From contig NZ_MDER01000038.1 of assembly GCF_001721045.1 (NCBI RefSeq), positions 124,001 through 188,000 on the forward strand: DNA of 64,000 bases. The letters are read 5' to 3'. Origin of the DNA: Paenibacillus nuruki. GTDB lineage: Bacteria > Bacillota > Bacilli > Paenibacillales > Paenibacillaceae. Positions 1-7,977 of this stretch are shown piece after piece. The translations under genes were made by a program, and so were the position numbers. A model generated the notes under the pieces. That model saw nothing but the letters and a program-made list of their open reading frames with translations, had not been told where the DNA came from and ran no database searches. Position 1 is the stretch's first letter. Each line of letters opens with the position of its first letter.

Positions 1-642
1 ATGTACAGCAATCATATGATGGGCATACCTGCAAGCGAGATTCAGATCATGCAGTACCATAACGATCGTGCGTCCTTCTCGTTCATTCAAGTCAAATAGC
101 AAATCCAAAATTTCCACCTGATGGGTCATATCCAGATAAGTGGTGGGTTCATCTAGCAATAATGTATCTGTTCCTTGCGCCAAAGTCATCGCAATCCAAG
201 CACGTTGCCGTTGTCCTCCGGATAATGAATCCACTGTACGATGAGATAGTTCTAGCATATGTGTTAATTCCAATGCTCGTTGTACCGCTTGTTCGTCCTG
301 AATCGACCACTGCTTCAGCCAACTTTGGTGCGGATATCGTCCTTGCTTCACCAGCTGTTCTACTGTTAACCCTTCAGGAGCAGAAGGGCCTTGCGGCAAA
401 ATAGACATCCGGCGTGCAATTTCTTTAGTGGAAATATGAGCAATTTCTTCGCCCGCTAATAATATCGATCCAGTATTAGGCTTAAGTAGACGTGCTAATG
501 TACGCAAAATAGTCGATTTCCCACAGCCATTACTTCCGATCAATACCGTAATTTTACCTTTAGGAATATGCAAATGTAGATCTTCAATAATAGGATCTGC
601 TCCATATGTGATTGTCAGATTGCGAGCTTGTAATTGATCCAT
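1..642 (-). CDS. ABC transporter ATPase, ferric-siderophore uptake (FecE/FhuC type), 3' end cut by window
   Basis: This is the cytoplasmic ATPase that would power import through the two permeases encoded just upstream. In the 214 visible residues I read Walker [10 protein letters not shown] (about residues 36-44), the signature LSGGQRQR, and Walker [12 protein letters not shown] followed by the H-loop region VLHDLNL; all are intact. The family is normally about 255-275 residues, so roughly 45-60 C-terminal residues lie beyond the left edge. Two ATGs lie in tandem at 645 and 642. I prefer 642 because an AGGAGG sits 7 bases upstream of it, against 4 for the first. It starts about 50 bases after the second permease, so it is the last visible gene of the uptake operon. 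The substrate is inferred from the neighbouring siderophore genes. Confidence 0.93.
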   Translation of the reverse strand, partial: MDQLQARNLTITYGADPIIEDLHLHIPKGKITVLIGSNGCGKSTILRTLARLLKPNTGSILLAGEEIAHISTKEIARRMSILPQGPSAPEGLTVEQLVKQGRYPHQSWLKQWSIQDEQAVQRALELTHMLELSHRTVDSLSGGQRQRAWIAMTLAQGTDTLLLDEPTTYLDMTHQVEILDLLFDLNEREGRTIVMVLHDLNLACRYAHHMIAVH

Positions 643-695
643 CATATGCCCTCCTTTATATTCGAGATAACGTTCACATAGAGATATCTATAGGA

Positions 696-1757
696 TCAAA
701 AGCGATTGCGATTCTGATACAACAAATAGATAAAAAAGGGAGCTCCGATTGCCGCTGTAAATATACCTGCTGGAATATCAATCGGATAGAAAGCTGTTCG
801 TGCGATCACATCTGCGACAAACACCAACAGTGCTCCAATTAACCCTGATGCAAGCGAAATGCTACCAAATGTACGCCCCACCCATTTACGAGCAATATGA
901 GGAGCAATTAATCCGACAAATCCGACTGCGCCTACCACAGCAACAGCACTGCCCGCCAGAATAACGCTCAGTATCAACAGCAATAACCGATGCTTCTGTA
1001 CACGTACACCTAACCCGAGTGCTACATCGTCGCCAAGTTCCTGTGAATTTAGACTACGGGCAAAATACAACAGCAATGGAATCGCAATTACGCATACAGG
1101 CAGAATCGAATACACACCACTCCATGTCGCTCCATAGACACTGCCGGTTAACCAGATATACACTTTGCTTGCTGTAAATGTAGAGCTAATGACTAGCATA
1201 AATGTCGTCATCGCACTCATCCCTGCGGATATCCCAATACCAATCAACACCAGTCGCATCGGTGTGACTCCATTTTGCCATGACAATAGATAGATCAGTG
1301 CAGATACGATCAACGCTCCCATAATGGCTGCTACAGGTAACCAGTCGATACTTAGATGAAATACACTACTTCCATACGAAAGAAATAATACCGCAGCTAC
1401 AGAAGCTCCACCTGTAATCCCGATAATATCCGGCGAAGCTAAAGGGTTGCGAATCATCCCTTGCAAAATAGCGCCAGACATCCCTAAAGCGGCACCAGCC
1501 AGTAACCCTACAACAGCGCGTGGTAATCGTAATCGGTATAATACAAAATCGTATGCTCCTGAACTCTGACCGAATATCGCCCGAATAACTTCCCACGGAT
1601 GTATCCATGTCTCTCCTATACCGATGCCTATTATACTGACTACGATAACAATCATTGTTAATATCGCCAGAGTACGGACAGATCTTTTTTCCAATTGCAT
1701 ATGAAATCTCGCAGATCGACTGCGTAATGTCCAATATCTAGGTTTGTTCATTTCCAT
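696..1757 (-). CDS. FecCD-family iron-siderophore ABC permease, second subunit
   Basis: Integral membrane permease of 353 residues, the normal size for the FecCD/BtuC family, with about nine hydrophobic segments. Family hallmarks are visible: RLPRAVVGLLAGAALGMSGA near residue 80, where the polar RLPR motif precedes the conserved glycine-rich helix, RNPLASPDIIGI, and GAVGFVGLIAPHIAR near residue 280, which contains the loop that contacts the ATPase. A short basic N-terminal tail of about 30 residues precedes the first membrane segment. The start overlaps the end of the preceding permease by 10 bases, indicating translational coupling. An alternative ATG lies two codons in (1751) with better spacing from AAAGGAG. 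It pairs with the neighbouring permease as a heterodimer. Confidence 0.93.
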   Translation of the reverse strand: MEMNKPRYWTLRSRSARFHMQLEKRSVRTLAILTMIVIVVSIIGIGIGETWIHPWEVIRAIFGQSSGAYDFVLYRLRLPRAVVGLLAGAALGMSGAILQGMIRNPLASPDIIGITGGASVAAVLFLSYGSSVFHLSIDWLPVAAIMGALIVSALIYLLSWQNGVTPMRLVLIGIGISAGMSAMTTFMLVISSTFTASKVYIWLTGSVYGATWSGVYSILPVCVIAIPLLLYFARSLNSQELGDDVALGLGVRVQKHRLLLLILSVILAGSAVAVVGAVGFVGLIAPHIARKWVGRTFGSISLASGLIGALLVFVADVIARTAFYPIDIPAGIFTAAIGAPFFIYLLYQNRNRF

Positions 1758-2758
1758 GTCACTCCTTTACGAGCGATATAGAGAAAGAACGGTACTCCGA
1801 TAAAAGCAGTAATCACACCCAGAGGAACTTCTGCCGGTATAATCACTAATCGTGCAATCAGATCTGCTGTCATCAATAGTAGCCCTCCTAAAGCACCGGA
1901 AAAAGGAATGATCCAGCGATAGTCAGTGCCTACCAGTGCACGTGCCATATGCGGAATAAATAACCCTACAAATCCGACAGCTCCTACAATCGCTACCGAA
2001 CCACCTGCAAGAATCACAATAGTCAGACCCATGACTATTTTGAGCAATACTACTCGTTGCCCCATACCTTTAGCGATATCTTCACCGGTTACAAATAAAT
2101 TAATAGCCCGGCCCATACCTAATGCAGTCACACCCGCTATAGTCAATAACGGAAGCACAGGCTGTAACATTTCCAGTGTTCGTCCACCGATCGCTCCTGC
2201 TAACCAGAAAAGCACATTTTGCATTCCTGTTTCATTTAATACAAGCATCGCCTGTGTAAATGAAGTAAATAACGCTAAAATAGCTGATCCTGCCAGAACT
2301 ATCTTGATCGGTGTTAATCCATCACGTCCAATAGACCCCAATCCATAGACGATAATAGCGGCTACTAATGCTCCTGCAAAAGCAAACCACATCAATTGTG
2401 TCATGTCTGATATCGAAAACATCAGACTCGCGACCACTACAAAAAAGATAGCTCCTGCATTAATCCCAAATGTACTGGGTGAAGCTAATGGATTACGTGT
2501 CAATGCTTGCATCAATGCGCCTGCAATCGCCAGACTTGCACCTACGACTAACCCAATAATCGCTCGTGGCAACCGTTCGGTATGTATCAATACATCTGCT
2601 GTCGATTCAGGATTGTAATGCAGAAAAGCATTAACCACTTCTCCCCATGATGCAAAAGTTCTTCCTAACATTTGGCTGATCCCAAGGCACACTACACATA
2701 GTAGTAAAGTAATAATCAGACTCCATATTTTGGCTGTATTGCTTTTGAATAAAACCAA
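1748..2758 (-). CDS. FecCD-family iron-siderophore ABC permease, first subunit
   Basis: Integral membrane permease of 336 residues with the same family signatures as its partner: RLPRAIIGLVVGASLAIAGA, RNPLASPSTFGI and GAVGFVGLFIPHMAR. It forms the membrane channel together with the gene it overlaps. The start appears to be TTG at 2758: the in-frame codons upstream reach a stop within seven codons, and no ATG occurs early in the hydrophobic first segment. The ribosome site (GAAAGAG) is weak, so the initiation rate may be low. It follows the binding-protein gene after a 127-base gap that contains two hairpins. This is consistent with lower expression of permease than of binding protein. Confidence 0.92.
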   Translation of the reverse strand: MVLFKSNTAKIWSLIITLLLCVVCLGISQMLGRTFASWGEVVNAFLHYNPESTADVLIHTERLPRAIIGLVVGASLAIAGALMQALTRNPLASPSTFGINAGAIFFVVVASLMFSISDMTQLMWFAFAGALVAAIIVYGLGSIGRDGLTPIKIVLAGSAILALFTSFTQAMLVLNETGMQNVLFWLAGAIGGRTLEMLQPVLPLLTIAGVTALGMGRAINLFVTGEDIAKGMGQRVVLLKIVMGLTIVILAGGSVAIVGAVGFVGLFIPHMARALVGTDYRWIIPFSGALGGLLLMTADLIARLVIIPAEVPLGVITAFIGVPFFLYIARKGVTWK

Positions 2759-2790
2759 TAGACATTCACTCTTTCATCATTACATTTCGT

Positions 2791-2817
2791 GAAGTGAGTA
2801 TCATTCTGACTCACTTC
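2791..2817 (-). terminator. Perfect 9-bp hairpin upstream of the permease genes
   Basis: GAAGTGAGT pairs perfectly with ACTCACTTC around a 9-base loop. It lies in the transcript between the binding-protein stop and the permease start and has no U-run, so it is more likely an RNA-stabilising or attenuating stem than a full terminator. Confidence 0.5.
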
Positions 2818-2843
2818 TATCGCTCAATAGTAGATGTGATAAA

Positions 2844-2877
2844 AGGAGAAGCAGGTGATGTCGCTACCTGTTCTCCT
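2844..2877 (-). terminator. Terminator or attenuator after the binding-protein gene
   Basis: Read on the minus strand, GGAGAACAGGT pairs with ACCTGCTTCTCC (one bulged base, 9-base loop) and is followed by UUUU. It lies a few bases after the binding-protein stop. It would allow partial termination, giving more binding protein than permease. Confidence 0.65.
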
Positions 2878-2885
2878 CCTTATGA

Positions 2886-3884
2886 TTACTTGGTTTGAGG
2901 TTTCTCTAATTTGTAGATATCATACAATTCATCTAACATCAGACCTGCAGATATATAACCACCTGCTAGATTCCAATTGACTTCATTTACTTTGTAAATT
3001 TGATTGTTTTTGTAGGCTTTTAAGTTTTTCCATAATGGATGCTGTGTCCATTGTTGATAATTTTGTTCGATAGCTGCTTTGTCTGTTCCTGAATCAAATA
3101 CAAAGATCGCATCGGCATCCATATCAGGAATACTTTCTTTCGAATTGACTTTGATTCCCCATTCTTCTTGCTCTTGCGCAGCGGGGCGAGTGAATCCAAG
3201 TTCTTTCAATATCAAGCCTGCATACCCCATATAATAAATACGCGCATGATCTGCACGGAAGTTTACAATCGAAGCTTCAATCGGTAAACGGTCGCCCATT
3301 TGCTTTTTGAAATCAGCTACACGATCTTCCCACGCTTGTAGCAACTGTGTACCTTTATCTTTTTCATTTAAGACCTGACCTACTAGATCGACTGTTTTTT
3401 TCCAATCGTACACTTGATCTACCATAACGGTTGGAGCAATTTCAGACAACTGAGCATATGTAGCTTCATTGCGGAATTTAGAACCGATAATCAAATCGGG
3501 CTTTAAATTATAGATTTCTTCCAGATTAGGTTGGGTTTCTAATCCCACTGTAGGTACGCCTGCCAGATCTTTTTTCAAATAATCATAAGCAGGTTCACCT
3601 GTATGTGCTTCTACTACGCCTACAGGTTTGACACCATAAGCGACTAACACATCAGTTGCTCCTTGATACAAAGTCACAATCCGTTTCGGTGTTCCTTTGA
3701 CCTCGGTGGCTCCCATTTCGTGTTCAATTGTACGTACAGATGAATCAGCGCTTGCATTGTCACCTGCTGCTTGAGCGGTAGGCTCTACTGCGCCTTTATT
3801 CGTATTTGCACCACAACCTGCGAGGATAATCACGAGAGTCATCATGATGCATAACATATGTATACCTTTAAACGATTTCAACAT
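2886..3884 (-). CDS. Iron-siderophore binding lipoprotein (FecB/FhuD-like)
   Basis: Extracytoplasmic solute-binding protein, 332 residues from the chosen start. The N-terminus has a lipoprotein signal: Lys-containing n-region, hydrophobic stretch MLCIMMTLVIILAG, then the lipobox LAGC with the lipidated Cys near residue 23. A low-complexity Ala/Asn/Asp linker follows. The mature protein shows class III binding-protein features: RIVTLYQGATDVLVAYGVKPVG, then a central segment with PNLEEIYNLKPDLIIGSKFR, and a C-terminal lobe with WKNLKAYKNNQIYKV. I chose ATG at 3884 because AAGGAAG lies 10 bases upstream; longer in-frame extensions would put about 16 polar residues in front of the signal. A Fur-like box and TATAAT lie upstream. 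It delivers ferric siderophore to the adjacent permease. Confidence 0.92.
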   Translation of the reverse strand: MLKSFKGIHMLCIMMTLVIILAGCGANTNKGAVEPTAQAAGDNASADSSVRTIEHEMGATEVKGTPKRIVTLYQGATDVLVAYGVKPVGVVEAHTGEPAYDYLKKDLAGVPTVGLETQPNLEEIYNLKPDLIIGSKFRNEATYAQLSEIAPTVMVDQVYDWKKTVDLVGQVLNEKDKGTQLLQAWEDRVADFKKQMGDRLPIEASIVNFRADHARIYYMGYAGLILKELGFTRPAAQEQEEWGIKVNSKESIPDMDADAIFVFDSGTDKAAIEQNYQQWTQHPLWKNLKAYKNNQIYKVNEVNWNLAGGYISAGLMLDELYDIYKLEKPQTK

Positions 3885-3917
3885 GGTCTTCGATCTTCCT
3901 TTCTGCTCACTACAATT

Positions 3918-3943
3918 GATATTGATTCTCATTATTAATTATA
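3918..3943 (-). promoter_or_regulatory. Fur-like box with -10 element before the binding-protein gene
   Basis: GATATTGATTCTCATTATT at 3918-3936 matches the 19-base Fur consensus GATAATGATAATCATTATC at 15 positions by hand count. A minus-strand TATAAT lies at 3943-3938, directly abutting it, so a bound Fur repressor would block the start site. Confidence 0.72.
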
Positions 3944-3998
3944 GTGAACGTTTATTCCTTTAACATGGACAATTCAGTCTAGTCCTTGGAATAATCCG

Positions 3999-5615
3999 TC
4001 ATTTGTCGTTTTTATCCAAAAACAATTGACGCACTTTTTCTAACAGCATAAGGTGTGAATATGAGTTATAACAGGTGTGCATATGCTGAGTCGTATACAT
4101 TTCGTATACAGATTGCGTCTGTACTGCTTGGAGACGTTGCCATAATGGATCTGCACATAAACGGAAAATACCTTGCTCAATACCTGCTTGCATCCCTACA
4201 GTTCCATCATGTTGAAAAGGTGTAATTAAGATACAATCTGCATCATAATGAATTAATTCCTCGGGTTGAATTTCATAGTAATGAGCGATATTCTCGACCC
4301 CAGCAGGCATGATGAACCCAAGATCGTTATACAATACAGCACCTAGATTACGCTTGCCATAAATACAGATTTTGCTCTCTCCGACACCAAGAATAAGCAA
4401 TGAGCGTTGACCGAATTTATTTTTCAATTGTTGACGTAATAATTGAGCGATATCTGCATACTGTTCTAGCCAGACTTGCGCTTCTTGATCTTTACCTACA
4501 ATTCGTGCAATCGTCTGAAAATGAACACGCCAGTCTTCAAAAAAAGGCAATGTGATCGTGGGTGCAATCTGCTCATACATTTTTTCTTTTTGCGACTTTT
4601 CAAAATCTCGAAATTCGCAGGTCACGATCAGATCGGGCTGAGCATTCATTAATTTCTCCAGATCAGGCTTATTGTCGCCTATCGGAATCGTATGTTCAAA
4701 TTGAGTTGTTATGGGATAGGCATTGTTAATCACAGCTGCATAGGGTTCTATCTCAAGCGCTACCAGATGGCCGGTTAACAAATGTTTAAGTGAAGCAATT
4801 TTGTTGGAATACCGGATATTATGAATATAGGATTTGGGCGAACGACCTGTGACTGCTTTGAATTTGCGACTAAAATAAAACTCATCACTAAATCCTACCT
4901 GCTGAGCTACCGAGCGAAAAGAATCGTTAGAAAGAAGGAGCACTTGCTTGGATTGTGTAATCCGAATTTCAGTGAGATGCTCCATCGGACTTTTACCGAC
5001 TACTTTTTTGAAAGCACGCGAATAATAATCTGCACTCATCCCTGCAATCTCTGCCAATTGATTGCGAGTAATTGAAGTGGCATAATGCTGTTCCATATGA
5101 TCCAATGTAGCGGCTATCGCTTGATTCATATCAGGCTTCTGCTCTTGAGCATCTTCTTTGAACAAATGGATTAACAATTCTTGAAAAATAACATTGGCTT
5201 TCATCTGATCCCATAGATTTTCTTGATCATGCTTATCTTGAATCTCACGTACACGATCGGCAAACCAGCGAAAATGAGCCACATGCAGTTCATACAGTCC
5301 GAGCAACTCAATCGGTACAAAGTGCCCTTGTCCGTCAGGCTGTAATACATGAAAAGAAAGAATATAGTATTCGGTACGACTATCGCTTTCAATCATTATT
5401 TTGAGCGAAGCATGTGGAGGTACCAAAAACACTTTTTGCTGATGTAGATCATAACGGTTACCGTTAATAATAATCTGCCCTTTGGCCTCTTTAAAAAGTA
5501 AAAGACTATGCAATGTGGCATCGTAGCGTGGTAACACTTGATCCGCATATTGCACAGTCTGTAATTTATAAATATAGGAAGGAAATTGTCGATACTGATC
5601 TAATACCTTACTCAT
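3999..5615 (-). CDS. AraC-family regulator fused to a siderophore-binding domain (Btr type)
   Basis: Transcription activator of about 538 residues with three parts. An N-terminal cupin-like sensor (about 1-170) is followed by a double AraC helix-turn-helix (about 175-275, with GMSADYYSRAFKKVVGKSP and VGFSDEFYFSRKFKAVTGRSP). The C-terminal part (about 285-530) resembles a FecB-type binding protein and contains LEKLMNAQPDLIVTCEF. The architecture matches Bacillus subtilis Btr/YbbB, which senses ferri-bacillibactin and activates its importer. By analogy this protein would sense the siderophore made by the adjacent operon and switch on the importer. GTG (5618) and ATG (5615) are in tandem; I took the ATG, 9 bases after AAAGG. 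It lies between the biosynthesis and uptake operons and has its own promoter with two Fur-like boxes. Confidence 0.88.
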   Translation of the reverse strand: MSKVLDQYRQFPSYIYKLQTVQYADQVLPRYDATLHSLLLFKEAKGQIIINGNRYDLHQQKVFLVPPHASLKIMIESDSRTEYYILSFHVLQPDGQGHFVPIELLGLYELHVAHFRWFADRVREIQDKHDQENLWDQMKANVIFQELLIHLFKEDAQEQKPDMNQAIAATLDHMEQHYATSITRNQLAEIAGMSADYYSRAFKKVVGKSPMEHLTEIRITQSKQVLLLSNDSFRSVAQQVGFSDEFYFSRKFKAVTGRSPKSYIHNIRYSNKIASLKHLLTGHLVALEIEPYAAVINNAYPITTQFEHTIPIGDNKPDLEKLMNAQPDLIVTCEFRDFEKSQKEKMYEQIAPTITLPFFEDWRVHFQTIARIVGKDQEAQVWLEQYADIAQLLRQQLKNKFGQRSLLILGVGESKICIYGKRNLGAVLYNDLGFIMPAGVENIAHYYEIQPEELIHYDADCILITPFQHDGTVGMQAGIEQGIFRLCADPLWQRLQAVQTQSVYEMYTTQHMHTCYNSYSHLMLLEKVRQLFLDKNDK

Positions 5616-5640
5616 CACTCGTCGCCTTTCTACATAGATT

Positions 5641-5680
5641 GAGAATAATTATCATAATTATGAGAACTATTCTCATTATA
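5641..5680 (-). promoter_or_regulatory. Promoter with two adjacent Fur-like boxes for the AraC regulator
   Basis: Box 1 (5641-5659), read on the minus strand as AATTATGATAATTATTCTC, matches the 19-base Fur consensus at 15 positions. Box 2 (5662-5680) matches at about 13 and contains the inverted repeat TGAGAA-CTA-TTCTCA. A minus-strand TATAAT at 5680-5675 lies inside box 2, with TTTACT 16 bases upstream as a possible -35. Tandem boxes suggest tight iron repression. The last biosynthesis gene ends only about 50 bases upstream and I see no terminator between. Confidence 0.75.
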
Positions 5681-5727
5681 TAGATTTAGACGGAAAAGTA
5701 AATTGTTGTAGCAATTGACGCTAGAGA

Positions 5728-7977
5728 TTACAACTGTAAAAATGGATTCTGAATCGTACTTTGACCGGATGGCATACTGCCCGGTACACCGGCTTGTTCT
5801 AACAAAGGCTTCACTAACAATTTAAGTGGCCATTCTTCTTTTTCGAATAAAATAGAATAGATCGCTTGTCTCACTTCTACCGCAAAAGGAACTTCATGTA
5901 ACTGCTCTCGCAATTGATCTCGCAGTATATTCCACAATAATTTCTCTTTGATATTATACATGGTAGATAGCGCATCTATAATCGCATACAGATTGACTTG
6001 TATCCCTAACGTTTGCAAGTAAAAGATCAATTCTTCAGGTGTGTCATTGTACAGGCTATTAGAGTAACCCGGACGAATCATATATTGAGGATCGTCTATG
6101 CCTTGTTGCTGAAGCCATGGTAAATGAAGCCGTACAGAATCATGATCTCGTAACAGCATCTGCTTCATATATCCATATTGCCAGACTAATACGCTGTTCT
6201 GTCCATGCAACTCTGGCATTAATCCTAAGCGGAATAATCGTAAATTGATTTGGAAAAAAGTCTGGCAGACTTCGCCAAATAAGATACAAATCGATTCTTG
6301 ATTAACATCCAGATCACGAACCTTCATCCATTCATCAAAAAAGTGTCCTTCACGTGGTGCATCAGTAGATACAGGTAATACTACCGAAAGAGCAGACATC
6401 GGCAATAAACGTGTACCTTTTTCCCCTGTGATTAACGATGTTGGATAGGTGCGCACCATTGCTGCTAGATGTCTGGGTTCATCATCAAATAAACTTCCTG
6501 CTTCAGGCATATATGCCCACCAGCGACGTTCATCACAAAGAAATAACTGTTGTGCCAATATAGGGTCACATTTTAATGCTTGTTCTAACATGCGTTGTCC
6601 ACGTTGACCGTTAATCAATTTGACAGCTGGCAGATAGCGAGAAGCCCCTAATGAAAAGACGCTAAGCGGTAATTTGATATAATGCGGGCTATCATTTACA
6701 GGAGATAGTGACCGTACAGAAGATGTAGCTTCAAAAAGACCCAGTTGAAGCTGAAGATCAATCCAATCGCCTTGTGCTTGTGCTGTTCTCAAATAGTGAG
6801 GCAGATTATGCTGTAATTGCCACGGATGAACAGGAATCGCTATATATTCATTCGTATTTAATCCTTTGTTCTCAATCGCTTGGATCACTTGCTGTTGTTG
6901 GTCTAACGATAAAAGATCAGTCATTGGTTCTGATAGATCGCAAGCCAATGTGCTATCTTGGCGATAATCATAGAGCTGATAATCAAGCACTATTCTGTCT
7001 AGGAGCGCTTCCCCTTCCATCACCAGATTGCGCTTTATAGCGATCCATGATAACGAGATCGGTTGCGCAAATTCCGCACTGTATTGACGATAATCTTGCT
7101 TATCTAATCCTACTTTGGCTTTGGATACGGGATGAAAAGGTCGATCTCTTAAAGAAGCATATCGCTCCATCTGCTGAAAAAAATCACTTGCAGACCGATC
7201 ACACCATGACTCTTCAGACAGGGAATGATCTAACGACCATGTGGTTTGCTTTATTGTCTCCTCTAATAATTGTACAAATCGCTTCACTCCCGGTTGTTCG
7301 CGGTAAGTGGCTGTTAAGCATTGATCATTGACTATTTTCATCAATTGAACGGGTGTTAATGGAGTGATCTGTAGTAATGGTGCATTGTGATCTGTTGTAC
7401 ATGTAGTTGAATAACGAATAGCATAGACATGTGTATCGGTTAGTTCTTTTGCAGATAATGAGGCAGGTCGCGCTGTAGCCCGTTGCCTATACGAATGTAT
7501 AGTTACACTGGCAGGAACATAACGATACGGTTGCACAATCGCTGATTGTACAGGGAAAACAACCATATATTGTGGTTGATCTATCCGTTGAGATGAATCA
7601 GATAATGTGGATGGCTCAATTGATAAAGCTGGAATTTCCCAGTAATACCACAAGCTATTTTGTAATAAAGAGGTATCTGTTATAGAAGAAAGAACAGATA
7701 AGATGTCTTCTTTTTGTGACTTATGCTGGTGTATTAAGGTAGAGATCAATTTTTGCTTTAATTGTTCTGTAGATAATAGGTGCAGTTGATCGTTAGACCA
7801 GAATCCTTCGGCTAGCAATGTATTTATCAGATCTTGCATCACCTGTTCTGAAGCTACTTTTTGCTTGATTTGAATCTCAGTCTGCTCTAAATCTGTGTAT
7901 GCTGGAGTAATAGATTGCTCAGAGACAAGTTGATCCTTGTTAGTAGCAAGTGGTTCTAACACTTCATTCCAATTCAT
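5728..7977 (-). CDS. IucA/IucC-family siderophore synthetase, SbnE-like, with N-terminal extension
   Basis: NRPS-independent siderophore (NIS) synthetase, which adenylates a citrate-type carboxylate and joins it to an amine. From about residue 270 to the end it follows the SbnE pattern: SLRDRPFHPVSKAKVGL, IPVHPWQLQ (citrate/ATP site), SSVRSL, LCDERRWWAYM, PELHGQN, LRDHDSVR, VNLYAIIDAL and the C-terminal PGSMPSGQSTIQNP. At 749 residues it is about 170 longer than SbnE (578). The surplus is N-terminal, Gln/Ser-rich and unrecognised. In staphyloferrin B synthesis SbnE joins citrate to L-2,3-diaminopropionate; here Dab is the likely amine. The gene overlaps the decarboxylase stop by 4 bases; AGGAGG is 12 bases upstream. 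It is the last gene of the operon. Confidence 0.9.
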   Translation of the reverse strand: MNWNEVLEPLATNKDQLVSEQSITPAYTDLEQTEIQIKQKVASEQVMQDLINTLLAEGFWSNDQLHLLSTEQLKQKLISTLIHQHKSQKEDILSVLSSITDTSLLQNSLWYYWEIPALSIEPSTLSDSSQRIDQPQYMVVFPVQSAIVQPYRYVPASVTIHSYRQRATARPASLSAKELTDTHVYAIRYSTTCTTDHNAPLLQITPLTPVQLMKIVNDQCLTATYREQPGVKRFVQLLEETIKQTTWSLDHSLSEESWCDRSASDFFQQMERYASLRDRPFHPVSKAKVGLDKQDYRQYSAEFAQPISLSWIAIKRNLVMEGEALLDRIVLDYQLYDYRQDSTLACDLSEPMTDLLSLDQQQQVIQAIENKGLNTNEYIAIPVHPWQLQHNLPHYLRTAQAQGDWIDLQLQLGLFEATSSVRSLSPVNDSPHYIKLPLSVFSLGASRYLPAVKLINGQRGQRMLEQALKCDPILAQQLFLCDERRWWAYMPEAGSLFDDEPRHLAAMVRTYPTSLITGEKGTRLLPMSALSVVLPVSTDAPREGHFFDEWMKVRDLDVNQESICILFGEVCQTFFQINLRLFRLGLMPELHGQNSVLVWQYGYMKQMLLRDHDSVRLHLPWLQQQGIDDPQYMIRPGYSNSLYNDTPEELIFYLQTLGIQVNLYAIIDALSTMYNIKEKLLWNILRDQLREQLHEVPFAVEVRQAIYSILFEKEEWPLKLLVKPLLEQAGVPGSMPSGQSTIQNPFLQL

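Noticed and set aside
162-404. Plus-strand open frame within the ATPase gene
   Set aside because: It is antisense to the intact signature and Walker B motifs of the ATPase.
1926-2618. Plus-strand open frames antisense to the first permease
   Set aside because: Pro/Ala/Asn-rich composition typical of the reverse of a membrane protein gene; no start signals.
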